DNA from: Larus michahellis
Lineage: Eukaryota; Chordata; Aves; Charadriiformes; Laridae
NCBI RefSeq assembly: GCF_964199755.1
Contig: NC_133929.1
Span: 5,845,806-5,909,805 of the forward strand
DNA length: 64,000 nucleotides
Direction of reading: 5' to 3'
How positions within the stretch are numbered: the stretch's first letter is position 1; the number at the start of each line of letters is the position of its first letter. Below, piece after piece: positions 23,471 through 36,658 of the stretch. The notes beneath the pieces are model-generated. The model saw nothing but the letters and a program-made list of their open reading frames with translations. It made no database searches and was not told the origin of the DNA. The translations under genes were made by a program, and so were the position numbers.

Positions 23471-26064
23471 ATAACAGAATGTCATTTTAATGTAGATTTT
23501 AATGTAGATTTCTAATCTCTAAATTATGCTAGTATAACCTGGATTAAGCAGAGTGCATTTATTCTTAATGATAATGTCTACTGCAGTATTGTAGTTCCAC
23601 CTACCTAACTGTCTTGGCTACCAGCTGTGCTTCTCCTTTTGGTGGCAGTTTCTTTTTCTACAGTATTTCTCATCTGTTTCTGATTCTGTGAAACTTTTCC
23701 CTGATGGGTATTACTTCTTTAGTCCATGTTCTCATAAGGTCAGATACTTGACAAATAAACAGTTTCTTCCTATGCCTAGAAATGGGTAAATTTTGGATCC
23801 GTTAAGGTAATATTTCTTGGAGAACACTTATCAGCTGTTGCCTCTTTCTGAGTGCCTGTGCTGTCTGTGACACTCTTAACAGTTGTAGACAGCAGTTTGG
23901 TACTAGATAAGCATATACCACAGTGGGCTACTGATCATAACTAATATTTTAACCTTCACCAAGAAACCAGCAAGTAGCCACTTCAAATCTATCATGGTGA
24001 TACCACAACTCAACAAGAACTTGTTTGTTTTGTACCTGCTTCAATCTCCAAATGGTTCTAAGAGATATTCTGCAGACTATATTATGATAATCTAGTCATC
24101 TACCAATCTTGAAATGACTGGGACAGCAACTCTTTACCTGATAGTGAAGACTTGACCCTTTCTTCAAAGACTTGCTGCTTCTTCATGATGCAAGCTCTTT
24201 AAAAACAAGAAGTCAAAAAATCATGAACTGATTATCTTTTCTGTAGTATATATCTTGTTAGATGATATAATAAAATTTCACATTTGGATGTATATCTTCC
24301 AAATGTTCTATTTTTGTTGGTCTCTAGCTCTGACTACTCAAACATGTCAGTATTATCAGTATCAACATAGTTTCAAATGCCAGATCTGTATAATCAGTGA
24401 ATAACCTCTTTTTTTTAAGGAATGGTCAATTAGTGTGTGTTTATGTATAAATAACTAGGCCCACACGATGTTTAGATGACATCATGCACAGATGAACTGA
24501 TGGCTTCTATATTTTAACAGCAAAAATTCCCTAAACTGTACATTTTATCAATTATTTTTAAATAGGGTATTGTGCATCAGTATTGCTCGCATCAGTTTAC
24601 ATATATATTAATGTATTTTAATATATGTGTATTTATTCCTTTATATTCCAATTTTTATATGTATATTTGTATATAAAGCCAGCATTATATTTTTTCTGAT
24701 TTTTTTCTCATTCAGGTTTGTGACTGTGCTGAAGAACGGTATAGTTCTATTGAGCAGGGAGAGTGGAAAAATATTTGTTCTACAGCAGACTAGTATAAAA
24801 CTCGTTTTGTTTACTGCAGTAGAAGTTAAATGAATGACTCCTTTAGTTTGGAGTGTAATTATTTTACTTTAAAACATCTAAAAAGCAGGTAATTGTATGT
24901 TTGTGTTTTCTTGACTCATTGATGTTGTCTGTCCTTCCTTGGGAGACCATCGTATCCAGTTGAATTCCTTGTGATTTTTTTTTCTGTTCAAAAGCAATAA
25001 TGAATTAACCATGACTTAGCACTGGCTTTGTTTAGGAAGGCACTTCTCTATATTGTTGCCTTAAAGACAATACTAATTTTTGTATGAAAGACAACTATAA
25101 TAAGGGCCTTTCACTGTTAACCTCATTTTTTAAAATATCAAAGCATGTGTTTGTATTTTCTTTCCCCTAAAATGAACTTTCACCCAGTGGTTGAATCCAA
25201 ATATCTGGCTTTCATCTTTGAGAACAGGCTGGAGTTGCTCCTTATTGTTTCTGTCATTTCACGTTTGGGAACGCTAATATGATTGTGTAATTTTACAGCC
25301 TATATAAGGTGTGGGGTTTTTTTTTTAATCCTGTCTATATGGTTCCCTCAATTTCTGAAGCAGATCTCCTCTAGTCTGTCACCTGCTGACTACTGTTTTT
25401 TGAATGTGTATGAAGCCACCAATATTGAGAGCATCCTTTTGTGTATTATAACCTACATTAAAATTTTCCAATATGAAGGAATGTCCTTACTCGTTGTAGC
25501 TTTGAGAATGGTGATATTTAGAGAGACAAAAGCATTAAGGATGTCAATCTGAACTCGGAAGAAGCTTTTACACAGATTTCCTGTTTAAGTACCTAGTTCC
25601 TCTATGTCTCAGTTTCTGTCTACAAAGCATGAGTAAGAGTATTCCACTTGCAAATGTTTTCTGAAGGTTAAAAGCTTTTTTCATTAAAAGAACAATGTAG
25701 TGAGTCTGGGGTTATTATTTGCATTGTATCTGTATAAGAAGTCAGTCCATGGGCTGTCTGTTATGCAAACATACATCAAAAGATGAACCTTTCCTAAAGA
25801 ACTTACAAAGAGTAAGACATGAGGTAAGATAGGTGCAGTGGGATAGGATATTAAGTCTATGTTGCTGTAGTCTTGCCTAAAGCTAGTAAAGATGATAATG
25901 AAGCCTTTATATATATCTATATATATATCTGTTTATATATATATATCTTTATATATAAAGGAGGTGACCATTTTTTCCAAGAGGAAACTAAAATTATGGT
26001 AGATGAAGCACATAATGAGATAGGAGGAACCTATGCAAACACTCTCGCCAAGGTCAGATTGACC
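23471..26064. other. AT-rich DNA with a TA microsatellite
   Basis: Nothing coding recognised. A TA-rich microsatellite (TATATATC-like units) lies at about 25905-25966 and a shorter AT run at about 24596-24660. Confidence 0.5.
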
Positions 26065-27218
26065 AACCCCTCACAACGAGACCTGCATTAAGACCAAGGC
26101 CAAGAAGAAACAACGGCAAGTTATGGTCATCGGTGACTCCCTCCTGTGTGGAACTGAAGCATCTATTTGCAGACTGGATCTTCTTTTCAGGGAAGTTTGC
26201 TGCCTCCCTGGGGCCCGAATAAGGGATGTCACCAGATGACTGAAGACCTTAGTACAGCCTTCGGACTATTATCCACTCCTGCTTTTTCATGTGGGTACTA
26301 ATGATGTTGCAACAAAAAGTCTAAGGTCAATCAAGAGAGATTTCAGGCCCTGGGAAGAATGCTAAAAAATTCAGAAGCACAGGTAGTGTTTTCCTCGATC
26401 TTCCCAGTAATGGGGAGAGACTGGAAGAAACAGGTGAGCCCAAGATAGCAATACCTGGCTCCAGGACTGGTTCTGCTGCCAAAACATTGGGGTTTATAAC
26501 CGTGGAAGATTCTTTGAGGCACAAGGTATGCTGGGGCCTGACAGGGTCCACCTGCCTCAATGGGGGAAATGCATCTTTGGTCGTAAGCTGTCAGGACTAA
26601 TTGAGAGGGCTTTAAACTAGAATCGATAGGGGAAGGGGACACCAACAGGAGATCTGAAGGTAAACTAAGGGTTGGCATGGCATTGCCTGAGGGTGGCAAT
26701 GCTAGCTCCTGGGAGCACGGAGGGCTCAGGAGCACATCTGAAATGCTTGTACACCAACGCACACAGTATGAGAAACAAACAGGAAGCTTTGGTCCATTCC
26801 CAGAGCTACAATATCATTGGTATTAATGAGACTTGGTGGAATGAGTCCCACAATTTGTAGTGCTGGGATGGAGGGCTACAGGCTGTTCAGGAGAGATAGG
26901 CAGGGCAGGCAAGGTGGAAGAGTTGCACCATATATAAGGGAGAGGTTTGACTGTACAGCCCTTACAGTTAGGGATGATGTAGTTAAGAGCCTCTGGGTGA
27001 GGATTAGGGGGATGGAAAACATAGGAGATGTTGTAGTGAGTGTCTACTACTGATCACCCAGCCAGGATATCAGTACTGATAAGTTATTCTATAGGCAATT
27101 AGGAGAAATCTCTGGATTGGTAGCCCTTGCCCTTATGGGATATTTCAACTTCCCAGACATCAACAGGGAATATCATACTGCTGTGACAAGCAAGTCTGGG
27201 AAATTCCTGAAGTATGTG
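26065..27218 (+). mobile_element. CR1 5' part (ORF1 end to endonuclease)
   Basis: Plus-strand CR1 begins within the ORF1 esterase (VIGDSLLCGTE near 26126, VGTNDVATKS near 26293, DRVHLPQWGK near 26540) and continues into the ORF2 endonuclease (CLYTNAHSMRNKQEA, INETWWNESHN, RRDRQGRQGGRVAPYI). Several frame breaks are present. It stops at 27218 where the LTR of ERV copy 2 begins. The remainder was not found downstream, probably because of later rearrangement. Confidence 0.82.
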
Positions 27219-27763
27219 TGTCCTGGTTTCAGCTGGGATGGAGTTAATTTTCTTCCTAGTAGTTGCTGTGTTTTGGATTTGGTATGAGAGAAATGTTGAT
27301 AACACATATTGTTTTAGTTGCTGCTAAGTGATGTTTACCTTAGTCAAGGACATTTTCAGCTTCCCATAGAACTTGAGAGGGAGCATAGATAAGGACAAGC
27401 TGGCCAAAGGAATATTCCATACCATAAACATCATGCTCAGTATATAAAAGGAGGTTGGCCAGGGGGCAGTAATCTGCGATCACTGCTCAGGACAGGCTGG
27501 GCAACCGATCATCGGGTGGTAAGAGTGGCTTGTGTTGTATTACTTTATTTTGCACATTCTTTTACCATTATTATTATTAATAATAATAATAAAAATTTTT
27601 TTCTCCTCTGTTACTGTTCTATTAAACTGTCAAACTGTCGTTATCTCAGCCCATGAGTTTTTTTCCTTTCCCCTCTTTTTCTCCCTCTTCTCCCTACCCT
27701 GGGGGGGGGGAGTGAGCAAACAGCTGCATGGTCCTAGTTGCTGGCTGGGGTTAAACCACGACA
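27219..27763 (+). mobile_element. 5' LTR of ERV copy 2
   Basis: Runs TGTCCTGGTTTCAGC ... TTAAACCACGACA. TATATAAAAGG at about 27440 is the TATA box. A (TTA/AATAAT)n tract at 27560-27590 sits where the poly(A) signal is expected. The primer site follows 8 bases later. The matching 3' LTR was not found. Confidence 0.85.
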
Positions 27764-27771
27764 GTCCTTTT

Positions 27772-27789
27772 TGGTGCCCAACGATATAT
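27772..27789 (+). promoter_or_regulatory. Primer-binding site, copy 2 (degraded tRNA-Lys type)
   Basis: TGGTGCCCAACG just after the LTR matches the 3' end complement of tRNA-Lys(CUU) (TGGCGCCCAACGTGGGGC) with one early mismatch; the second half has decayed. Confidence 0.65.
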
Positions 27790-27879
27790 GATTGAGATAA
27801 CGACAAACCTGATCAGAGCGCAATAGAACAAAATCTGTTATAAGCATTCATTGTATTGGGTTAATAGTCATTGGCCACA

Positions 27880-29655
27880 GTGTTGATTTATTTGCTCTCA
27901 AAGTTGTGCTTGCTCTCAGGGTTCTGTTTTGTAATACCTTACCTGCTGCATGTGCTCCCTGTTGTGCTGTTTATCATCCCTGGGAACTGGGACAAGATTA
28001 CCATTTTGCTGTACTTTGTAGTGTGGGCTTATGAAATGATGAAATCGTGCGTGCTGTGGCTGTACTCGTTAGGGATAAGGGGCGATGAACAGGACGAAAA
28101 GGCAGCGGTGGTTTCATCTCTGTACTTCGGGAGCCATCTAGTAGAAACTATTAGTAATTACACTTTTTACCCTTTCTCCTCAGAGAGCCAATCTGTGGGG
28201 GAGACATCTTCCTTCACCTCCCCCTTCTCTTCCAGGCTAATTACAACGGCATTCAAGAATTTTGAATTCCCCTGAGATGCTCTAGCCAGCATGCTTCTAT
28301 TGCTAGGTGCTAGATTGCTTCTGAATATGTTTCAGTTCTTGCTTAGGGTTAAACATCGGCGTGTACATGGGCACACTACTCCAACCCCCACGACGAGCAC
28401 TGTGGCTACTCCAACCCCTATGAAAAGCACTGTGGCTGCTCCATCCCTCGTGACGAGAACTGCAGCTACTCAAATCCATGTGACAGGCACTGCGGCTAGT
28501 GAACCAGAGGAACAAACTCATACCGATATCAGTTGCCCCGATGCAGAAGAAGAAATACGCGAAGAAAATAGATCACAGGGGTGAAGAAGAACCAGGGTCA
28601 TCACGAGAACAGGAGGAAGAACCAGATGTAATCACCTGATCCTTATCCCTGGGTGAGCTGAGAGATATATGAAAAGATTTCAGTCATTGCCCAGGCGAGC
28701 ACATTGTCACCTGTCTGCTCTGATGCTGGGATAACGGGGCCAGTAGCTTGGAGTTAGAGGGTAGGGAAGCCAAGCAGCTGGGATCCCTGTCTAGGGAAGG
28801 GGGCATCAACAAGGCGATTGGAAAAAGGACACAAGCCCTCAGCATCTGGAGGCGACTTCTGTTAGCCATGAAGGAAAGGTATCCCTTCAAGGACGATATT
28901 ATATGTCACCCAGGGAAGTGGACAATCATGGAGAGAGGTATCCAGTACCTGAGGGAATTAGTTTGAGAGAGCTGATTTATTATGATCTGGACAACCCACA
29001 GTCCCATGTACTCGACCCATGTTGCAAAAGTTTGTACAGAGCGCACCATCGTCGTATGCCAGCTCATTGGCAACAATGGGCTGGAAAGACGAAGAGTCAC
29101 CAACGGTGGATGTAATGGCTGGCCACCAATACGAAGAAAATCTACTTCCCTACAGGCCTGTGTCTCGGCTCTGAAAGACTGTCCAAGAAATCCGAAAACC
29201 TGTTCAAAAAACTGTCAAAGCTGTTGGAGTCCAGCAACTCAAAAGAGGATAGGTCCTACTCCCCACCTGTATGGACCAGTATCTCAGCTATTAGGAGTAA
29301 GTGGTTTTCTGCTCAAGAGAGAGGATATAGAGGGTACACACCATGAGGCACCCTGTGGCTTTACCTGCGTGACCATGGAGAGGACATGAGGACGTGGGTT
29401 GGAAAACCTACCTCGACCCTACAGGCACAGGTATGTGAGTTGCAAGGAAAAAGAACCGCAAATAGGGGCACTTCCTAGAAAACTGCTGCCTCAGTTTCCA
29501 GTGGGCAGCTCCCCAGACAACGTAGAAGGGTTTCTGATCCTCTTAAAGGAACTTCCAATTTGTATTTACAAGGAGTGAGTAACAAGGATGGAACTCAAAC
29601 CCACGCATGCCACACAAACCCATTCATCGACAGCAGATACTACAATCAGAAATAG
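27880..29655 (+). pseudogene. gag: Gag of ERV copy 2 with N-terminal hydrophobic domain
   Basis: Aligns collinearly with copy 1 gag (54118-56082). The ATG of copy 1 is GTG here (27880). The first ~130 codons encode several strongly hydrophobic segments (LLSGFCFVIPYLLHVLPVVLFII, ITILLYFVVWAYEMM, a third after an acidic insert), then a fourth (LLLLGARLLLNMFQFLL). A TGA at 28273 stands where copy 1 has TGG. Next come about four 30-bp coding repeats (28377-28500, Thr/Pro/Ala-rich), then the conserved capsid-like part in several frames. It ends at TAG (29653-29655), the gag/pol stop shared with copies 1 and 3. Multiple stops and frameshifts make it a pseudogene. Confidence 0.82.
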
Positions 29656-30120
29656 AGGGGCCCTGCCTCCAGACAGGTGGAGGACAGGGACAACCGAGTT
29701 TACTGGACTGTGTGGATTCAATGGCCTGGCACGTCAGATCCCCAGGAGTATAAGGCTCTGGTAGACACCAACACACAGTGTACCCTAATACCATCAGGCT
29801 ATAAAGGGGCAGAACCCATCTGTATTTCTGGAGTGACAGGGGGATCCCAACAGTTAGCTGTATTGGCAGCTGAAGTGAGCCTAACAAGGAACGAGTGCCA
29901 AAAGCACTCCATCGTGACCGGCCCAGAGGCTCTGTGCATCCTTGGCATAGACTACCTCAGGAGAGAGTATTTCAAGGACCCAAAAGGGTACCAGTGGGGT
30001 TTTGGTACAGCCCCTGTGCAGACGGAGGAAATTACACAACTGTCTACCTTGCTTGGTGTCTCGGAGGACCCTTCTGTTGTGGGGCTGCTGAGGGTTGAAG
30101 AACAACAGGTGCCAATCACT
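29656..30120 (+). pseudogene. pol: Protease and start of pol, copy 2
   Basis: Continues in frame after the TAG. The product carries a retropepsin with LVDTNTQCTLIPS, so the usual DTG is DTN here and the enzyme would be inactive. It follows copy 1 closely through GIDYLRREYFKDPKG and VVGLLRVEEQQVPI. At about 30120 the match stops and an inverted RNase H piece begins, so RT and the rest are absent in this orientation. Confidence 0.82.
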
Positions 30121-30587
30121 AGTGGCCATTTTTCTTGCTCAGCAATATAGAATCATAGAATTATAGAATGTGTTGGGTTGGAAGGGACCTTTAAAGGTCA
30201 TCTAGTCCAACCCCCCTGCACTAAGCAGGGACATCTTCAACTAGATCAGGTTGCTCAGAGCCTCATCAAGCCTGGCCTTGAATGTCTCCAGGGATGGGGC
30301 CTCCACCACCTCTCTGGGCAACCTGGGCCAGTGCCTCACCACCCTCACTGTAAAGAACTTCTTCCTAATGTCTAATCTAAACCTACCCTGCTCTAGTTTA
30401 AACCCATTGCCCCTCATCCTATCCCAACATGCCCTTGCAAATAGCACCTCCCCAGCTTTCCTGTAGGCCCCCTTCAGGTACTGGAAAGCAAGAGAGGTGC
30501 TCCAGCCCTTGGATCATCTTCGAGGCCCTCCTCTGGACCTGCTCCAACAGGTCCATGTCCTTCTTGTGCTGAGGGTTCCAGAGATGG

Positions 30588-31287
30588 TGTGGCAGTATGC
30601 TCTCCCCTTTTCTCACCCCTGGCTCCTGCTCAAGCCATGGCCATCAGCGGGAGTTGTTATGAGTTGCACTTGAACTGTGGGAGATGGCTGGCAACATAAC
30701 CAAAACACTGTCTGGAGTGGGGGCCTAGGTATCTTGTTCCCATGAGAATATGACTATAGGTCAATTATCTTACTCCATAAATAGTGGACAGCCCAAGAGG
30801 CCTTTGAGCTCTCCTGCACGACAGCGGGCTGCACAACAGGATCTCCCCTTGAGTGGGGTTCTACTCCTTGAGGTTGAGAGATTCCTTGCCACAACAGATT
30901 CTCGGTAAGTGACTAAGAGCATGCTAAACTTAGAAATCTTAGCTAAGTGATATAAAGGACTGATTGCACATATATAATCCTTTAGACATAAACCATTGAC
31001 CAAGTCTGGGACTAGGATTGGATCCAGTCGCACCTAGACTCCACTCTCAGAAGGAGTTTAGAAAGCCAGGGGGTCCTTTCTGAACCTCGTGACTCAACGG
31101 GAGGGTCTCCCTGACAGCTTGTCTGACCCTGGCCTCTGTGCAGTTAAATAATCAAGTGTACCCTGGCATCGAATCTTGTAAAACACTGTTGCATTCACTA
31201 CTAACTTTGTTAAATCACTGTTTTATGTTTAATAAATATTTCACTATTTCTCTCTTACAAGTGAAGTTAATCACTCCGCCCGCGACA
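30588..31287 (+). mobile_element. Solo LTR A (TGTGGCAGTATGC...CCGCGACA), 700 bp
   Basis: Flanked by GATGG (30583-30587) and GCTGG (31288-31292), a 5-bp duplication with one mutation, inside CR1. TCCATAAATAGTGG (about 30774) is a TATA candidate and TTTAATAAATATTTC (about 31228) holds AATAAA, giving plus orientation. Confidence 0.87.
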
Positions 31288-32702
31288 GCTGGATGCAGTA
31301 CTCCAGGTGGGGTCTCACGAGAGCAGAGTAGAGGGGAAGAATCACCTCTCTCGATCTGCTGGCCACGGTTTTTTTGATGCAGCCTAGGATGCGATTGGCC
31401 TTCTGGGCTGCAAGCGCACATTGTTGGCTCATGTCGAGCTTTTCATCCACCAGTACCCCCAAGTCCTTTTCCGCAGGGCTGCTCTCTATCACATCATCCC
31501 CCAGCCTGTATTGATAACGAGGATTGTCCTGACCCAAGTGTAGGACCTTGCACTTGTCCTTGTTGAACTTAATGCGGTTTGCTCGGGCCCATCCCTCTAG
31601 CTCATCCAGGTCCCTCTGGATGACATCCCGTCCCTCTGGCCTGTCAACCGCACCACTCAGCTTCGTGTCATCGGCAAACTTGCTGAGGGTTGTAAGGGAC
31701 GGACTGTAAATTCCCTGATGAGGGGCAGAAGGCCCTCCAAGCCTTCAATGGAATGCCTCAAACACTCGCAAGGAAATAAATAATGCAGGCCTGGCCTTCA
31801 AAGAACTGATAAGGCTAACACTTCTGGCACCTGAAAGTGTGGGAGAACTGTCTTGTGAAGACAGGATAGTTCTGCCACTCATGTGGTGAGCTTGCTAGTT
31901 CTCTGTTCTCGAGGCCATTGTGTCCGATGAGTGACCTTTGCTTCATTATCCGCAAACTGCATATGAAAGCGCACACCCCTGCATATGCTAATGAAGGTTA
32001 TAGAGATCATGCTAAACATATATGACCATGGCACTCGTCTCTCCACCCAAATCATGCTACACATCACATGAGAGAAAGGAGAAACCTGAGACGAGGCTGT
32101 CCTCAGCAAGGGGGGTGGACCATGCTAATTCAGCAAACATAAAAGGGGAAAATAAGTGCCCCTGAGGGGGGAACAAAGAAGAAACTATAGAAGAAGATTG
32201 TGCCTGGGAAGATTCCCTGAAAAATGAAAATGTCGCCGTGGAGACCAGCTTCAGTGCAGGCAAGGCCTCACTGGGGAAGGGGATCGCGGCGGATAAGGCC
32301 GGCAAAGGGCTCTTTTGAGGGCTCTTTCGAGGGCTCTTGTAGCCAGGAAAGGCGGCTAGCTCGTGCAGAAACCGGCAGCTCAGGGGCGGGCTGCTGACGC
32401 GGCAGGGGCAGAGTCAGCGTCACACGCGGCAGCTCTAAACGGGTGGTCCCGGAGCGCAGCGGCCGGCCGCTGCGCACCCAGCACGCGGGTAGCCTACGTG
32501 GGTCACCCAGGGCGGCACCGCAGTGCGAGCGAACGAACAAGGAGCAGCATTTCGTACAGTGGGTCACTGGAAGCCTTGAGTCTAAGGTAAGCAGAAGCTG
32601 GGCAACCACAAGCAGAGGAACATCGGCGTGCAGGGGCACCGGCTCAGGGCGCGAGGGAAGCGAACAGCAGAGATCCTCCATCTCCCGGCACGAGAAAAGA
32701 AC

Positions 32703-33779
32703 ATGGCTGCAAAACAGTCAAAAGCTTCTGCGAGGAAGAACGTGGGAACTCAGACTGAGCTCCTTTGCAAGCATGTGGCTGTGCAGGTCTCGGGCTGTAA
32801 TGAATGCCTGAGCCTGGCACTGCTCCCACAGGGATCCAGAGACACTGCCTGTATACGGTGTGATCAAGTAAATGATCTGCTCAGGAAGGTGGTTGAACTG
32901 AAGGAAGAGGTAGAAAGGTTAAGAAGTATTAGGAACTGTGAAAACGAAATAGATTGGTGGAGCCATACCCTGAGGCAAAGGCAGCAGGAAGAGGCTCTAT
33001 CAGAAGTGGATGATCCCCTTCCCTCCTGTCACCAGGCAGAAGGAGAGGACTCAAGGGATAAGGGGGAGTGGAGTCAGATCCCTCCTCGGAGAGGCAAGCG
33101 AAACCCCTCACGGTCCCCCTCACCATCCCAATTGCCCTTGCATAATAGGTATGGGGCTCTGGAAATTGAGGACCAGGCGATTGAGGATGGAGAAGCTGAT
33201 CCATCCAGTGAAATGCCCAGTGCTGGTCACTCACCCCCACGCCTCAGGACGTCCTCAACAAAGAAAGAAAGAAGGGTTATTGTGGTAGGTGACTCCCTTC
33301 TGAGAGGAACAGAGGGTCCTATCTGTAGACCGGACCCATCCCACAGGGAAGTCAGCTGCCTCCCTGGGGCCAGAATTAAGGACATACGGAGGAAACTCCC
33401 TTCCCTGGTCCAGTCATCAGATTACTATCCGCTACTGATATTTCAGGTAGGCAGTGACGAAGTAGGTACCAGAAGTCTGAGGGCAATGAAGAATGACTTT
33501 AGGGCCCTGGGACGGCTGGTTAAGGGATCGGGAGCACAAATAGTGTTCTCCTCTATCCCACCATTTGCAGGGGTAGACGAGGGGATAAATAGGAGGAGCC
33601 AGCAAATTAACTCCTGGCTCCGCGACTGGTGCGTCCAGCAGGACTTTGGCTTTTTTGAACATGGGCTGATCTACAGGAAACCAGGCATGCTGGCATCAGG
33701 CGGGGGAAGCCTAACCCGAAGGGGAAGAAAGAGACTGGGACAAGAATTAGCAGGGCTTATCCATAAGGCTTTAAACTAG
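32703..33779 (+). CDS. CR1 ORF1 protein (nucleic-acid binding, esterase-like)
   Basis: The ATG at 32703 ([13 protein letters not shown]) is chosen because related CR1 ORF1s start with this wording; the frame is open from 32628. The 358-codon product has an N-terminal Cys-containing region ([18 protein letters not shown]), a predicted coiled coil ([17 protein letters not shown]), a basic, Ser/Pro-rich linker, and a C-terminal SGNH-type esterase domain with [12 protein letters not shown] (nucleophile Ser) and LPGARIKDI. The usual GTND block is GSDE and the usual DxxHL block reads GGGSL, so the hydrolase is probably inactive. ORF1 proteins bind element RNA. The frame has no stop or frameshift and ends 5 bases before the ORF2 ATG. 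Confidence 0.9.
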   Translation: MAAKQSKASARKNVGTQTELLCKHVAVQVSGCNECLSLALLPQGSRDTACIRCDQVNDLLRKVVELKEEVERLRSIRNCENEIDWWSHTLRQRQQEEALSEVDDPLPSCHQAEGEDSRDKGEWSQIPPRRGKRNPSRSPSPSQLPLHNRYGALEIEDQAIEDGEADPSSEMPSAGHSPPRLRTSSTKKERRVIVVGDSLLRGTEGPICRPDPSHREVSCLPGARIKDIRRKLPSLVQSSDYYPLLIFQVGSDEVGTRSLRAMKNDFRALGRLVKGSGAQIVFSSIPPFAGVDEGINRRSQQINSWLRDWCVQQDFGFFEHGLIYRKPGMLASGGGSLTRRGRKRLGQELAGLIHKALN

Positions 33780-33784
33780 GTTTG

Positions 33785-36658
33785 ATGGGGGATGGGGACG
33801 AAACCAGGATCACAAAAGTGGTGCCTGGGAGCAACATAGCAGTGCTCATGGGTAAAAGTGATAGCAAGGTCTTGCAGCCTGCCTCAGCGATGGTGGGGGA
33901 TAGTGAATTGTGTGGCAGCATAGACACAAGGAGTAGTGATAATTTGGTAACTACAGTAGTGTCCGAGAATGATCAGGTGCAAATCAGGGCCTGTCCCCCC
34001 AAGAAAGTGGTAGGACAATTAACCCAACTGAAGTGCATCTACACTAATGCACGCAGCATGGGGAATAAGCAGGAGGAGCTGGAGGCCATCATGCAGCAGG
34101 GAAACTACGATGTGGTTGCCATCACGGAAACGTGGTGGGAAGACACACACAAGTGGAGTGCTGTAATCAATGGCTACCAACTTTTCAGAAGGGATAGGCA
34201 AGGAAGGAGAGGTGGTGGGGTGGCCCTCTATGTTAGGGGCAGTTTTGAATGTCTGGAACTTAACGGTGTGAATGACAGTGTTGAGTGTGTATGGATAAGA
34301 ATTAAGGGGAAGGCCAACAAGGCAGACATCATGATGGGAGTTTGTTATAGACCCCCTAATCAGGATGTAGAAACCGATGAAGTATTCTATAAGCGGCTGG
34401 CAGAGGTCTCGCGATCATCTGCCCTTGTTCTTGTGGGGGATTTCAACTTCCCGGATGTCCGCTGGGAATACTACACAGCAGAGAGGGAACAGTCCCAGAG
34501 GTTCCTGGAGCGTGTGGAAGACAACTTCCTAACACAGCTGGTGAAGGAACCTACTAGGGGAAGTGCCCTACTGGACCTACTGTTTGTTAACAGAGAAGGT
34601 CTTGTGGGGGATGTAAAGGTTGGAGGTCGTCTTGGGCACAGTGACCATGAAATGATAGAGTTTTCAATTCTTGGTGAAGGGAGGCGGGGAGCCAGCAAAA
34701 CTGCCACCTTGGATTTCCGAAGGGCAGACTTTAGCCTGTTTAGGAGCATGGTTGAGAGTGTCCCTTGGGAGGCAGTGTTGAAGAGCAAAGGTGCCCAGGA
34801 AAGCTGGTCATACTTCAAGCAGGTGCTCTTAGAAGCACAGGAGAAGGCCATCCCCATGTCTCGAAAAACGAGCCGACGGGGAAGAAGGCCAGCCTGGCTA
34901 AATAGAGAGCTTTGGCTGGACCTCAGGAAAAAAAGGAAGGCTTACATTCTCTGGAAAAGGGGCTTAGCAACTTATGAGGATTATCAAGATATAACAAAGC
35001 TATGCAGGGGGAAGATTAGAAGGGCCGAAGCTCAATCAGAACTCAGCTTGGCCACTGCAGTTAAAGACAACAAGAAGAGATTTTTCCAGTATATCAACAG
35101 AAAAAGGAAAACTAGGGAAAATATAGGTCCACTGATGAATGAGACGGGTGCCCTAGTGGTGGAAGACACAGAGAAGGCAGAGTTACTGAATGCCTTCTTT
35201 TCTTCGGTCTTCACTGATAAAGCCGTCCCTCACGCATCCCATACCCTGGAGGCAAGGGGGAAGGTCGGGAGAGAGGAAGATTTTCCCTTAGTTGAGGAGG
35301 ACTGGGTCAGAGACCACTTGGCCAAGCTGGACATTCATAAATCCATGGGCCCTGACGGGATGCACCCGCAAGTGCTGAGAGAGCTGGCAGATGTTATCGC
35401 TAGACCAATCTCCATTGTCTTTGCAAGGTCATGGGGAACAGGAGAGGTGCCTGAGGACTGGAGGAAGGCTGACATCACTCCAATCTTCAAAAAAGGCAAG
35501 AAGGAGGAGCCAGGGAACTACAGGCCGGTTAGTCTCACCTCTGTCCCTGGGAAGGTAATGGAGCGACTCATTCTGGATGTCATCTCCAAACACGTAGAGG
35601 AACAGGAAGTTATTGGAAGTGGTCAGCATGGATTTACCAAGGGCAAATCATGCCTGACCAATCTGATAGCTTTCTATGATGTTATAACGGGTTGGCTGGA
35701 TGAGGGGAGAGCTGTAGATGTCATCTACCTTGACCTTAGCAAGGCTTTTGACACTGTCTCCCATAACATCCTCATCAGGAAGCTGAGGAAGTATGGGCTA
35801 GACGAGGTGACAGTGAGGTGGATTGAGAGCTGGCTGAGTGACAGAACTCAGAGGGTTGTGATCAGCGGCACAGAGTCCAGTTGGAGGCCTGTAACGAGTG
35901 GTGTCCCTCAGGGGTCAATACTTGGACCAATTTTGTTCAATATATTCATTAATGACCTAGATGAGGGGACAGAGTGTATCCTCAGCAAGTTTGCTGATGA
36001 TACCAAGCTGGGAGGGGTGGCCGACACTCCAGAGGGCCGTGCTGCCATCCAGCGTGACCTGGACAGGCTGGAGATCTGGGCAGAGAAGAACCTAATGAGG
36101 TTCAACAAGGACAAGTGTAAGGTCCTGCACCTGGGAAGGAAGAATGCCAAGCACCAGTATAGGTTAGGGGTGGACATGCTGGGAAGCAGCTCTGAGGAGA
36201 AGGACCTGGGGGTCCTGGTAGACAGCAAATTATCCATGAGCCAGCAGTGTGCCCTTGTCGCCAAGAAGGCCAATGGCATCCTGGGCTGCATAGGGAAGAC
36301 TGTGGCCAGTAGGTCGAGGGAGGTCATTCTCCCCCTCTACTCTGCACTGGTGAGGCCACAACTGGAGTACTGTGTCCAGTTTTGGGCTCCCCAGTTCAAG
36401 AGGGACAGGGAACTACTGGAGCGAGTCCAGCGAAGGGCAACCAAGATGATTATGGGACTGGAGCACCTCCCTTATGAGGAAAGGCTGAAAGAGCTGGGAC
36501 TCTTTAGCCTGGAGAAGAGAAGGTTGAGGGGGGACCTGATTAATGTTTACAAGTACCTAAAGGGTGGGTTTAAGGAGGACGGAGCCAGGCTCTTTTCAGT
36601 GGTTCCTGGTGACAGGACAAGGGGCAATGGGCACAAGCTAGAACATAGGAAGTTCTGA
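33785..36658 (+). CDS. CR1 ORF2 endonuclease-reverse transcriptase, C-terminally shortened
   Basis: A 957-codon frame from ATG 33785. Residues ~75-300 form the apurinic-type endonuclease that nicks target DNA: YTNARS, TETWW (Glu), [23 protein letters not shown] (Asp), HSDHEMIEF (catalytic Asp-His). Residues ~500-800 form the reverse transcriptase: [54 protein letters not shown] and FADDTKLGG with the catalytic aspartates. The CR1 C-terminal region follows ([15 protein letters not shown]). TGA at 36656 stands in KF-TGA-SN where the related copy at 43599 has Arg, so a CGA-to-TGA change is likely. The frame is otherwise open to TAG 36791, so 44 codons are lost. The core enzyme is intact. Confidence 0.92.
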   Translation: MGDGDETRITKVVPGSNIAVLMGKSDSKVLQPASAMVGDSELCGSIDTRSSDNLVTTVVSENDQVQIRACPPKKVVGQLTQLKCIYTNARSMGNKQEELEAIMQQGNYDVVAITETWWEDTHKWSAVINGYQLFRRDRQGRRGGGVALYVRGSFECLELNGVNDSVECVWIRIKGKANKADIMMGVCYRPPNQDVETDEVFYKRLAEVSRSSALVLVGDFNFPDVRWEYYTAEREQSQRFLERVEDNFLTQLVKEPTRGSALLDLLFVNREGLVGDVKVGGRLGHSDHEMIEFSILGEGRRGASKTATLDFRRADFSLFRSMVESVPWEAVLKSKGAQESWSYFKQVLLEAQEKAIPMSRKTSRRGRRPAWLNRELWLDLRKKRKAYILWKRGLATYEDYQDITKLCRGKIRRAEAQSELSLATAVKDNKKRFFQYINRKRKTRENIGPLMNETGALVVEDTEKAELLNAFFSSVFTDKAVPHASHTLEARGKVGREEDFPLVEEDWVRDHLAKLDIHKSMGPDGMHPQVLRELADVIARPISIVFARSWGTGEVPEDWRKADITPIFKKGKKEEPGNYRPVSLTSVPGKVMERLILDVISKHVEEQEVIGSGQHGFTKGKSCLTNLIAFYDVITGWLDEGRAVDVIYLDLSKAFDTVSHNILIRKLRKYGLDEVTVRWIESWLSDRTQRVVISGTESSWRPVTSGVPQGSILGPILFNIFINDLDEGTECILSKFADDTKLGGVADTPEGRAAIQRDLDRLEIWAEKNLMRFNKDKCKVLHLGRKNAKHQYRLGVDMLGSSSEEKDLGVLVDSKLSMSQQCALVAKKANGILGCIGKTVASRSREVILPLYSALVRPQLEYCVQFWAPQFKRDRELLERVQRRATKMIMGLEHLPYEERLKELGLFSLEKRRLRGDLINVYKYLKGGFKEDGARLFSVVPGDRTRGNGHKLEHRKF

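Noticed and set aside
32268..32681. 137-codon minus-strand frame near the CR1 start
   Set aside because: Lies antisense in the GC-rich CR1 5' UTR; no recognisable domain.
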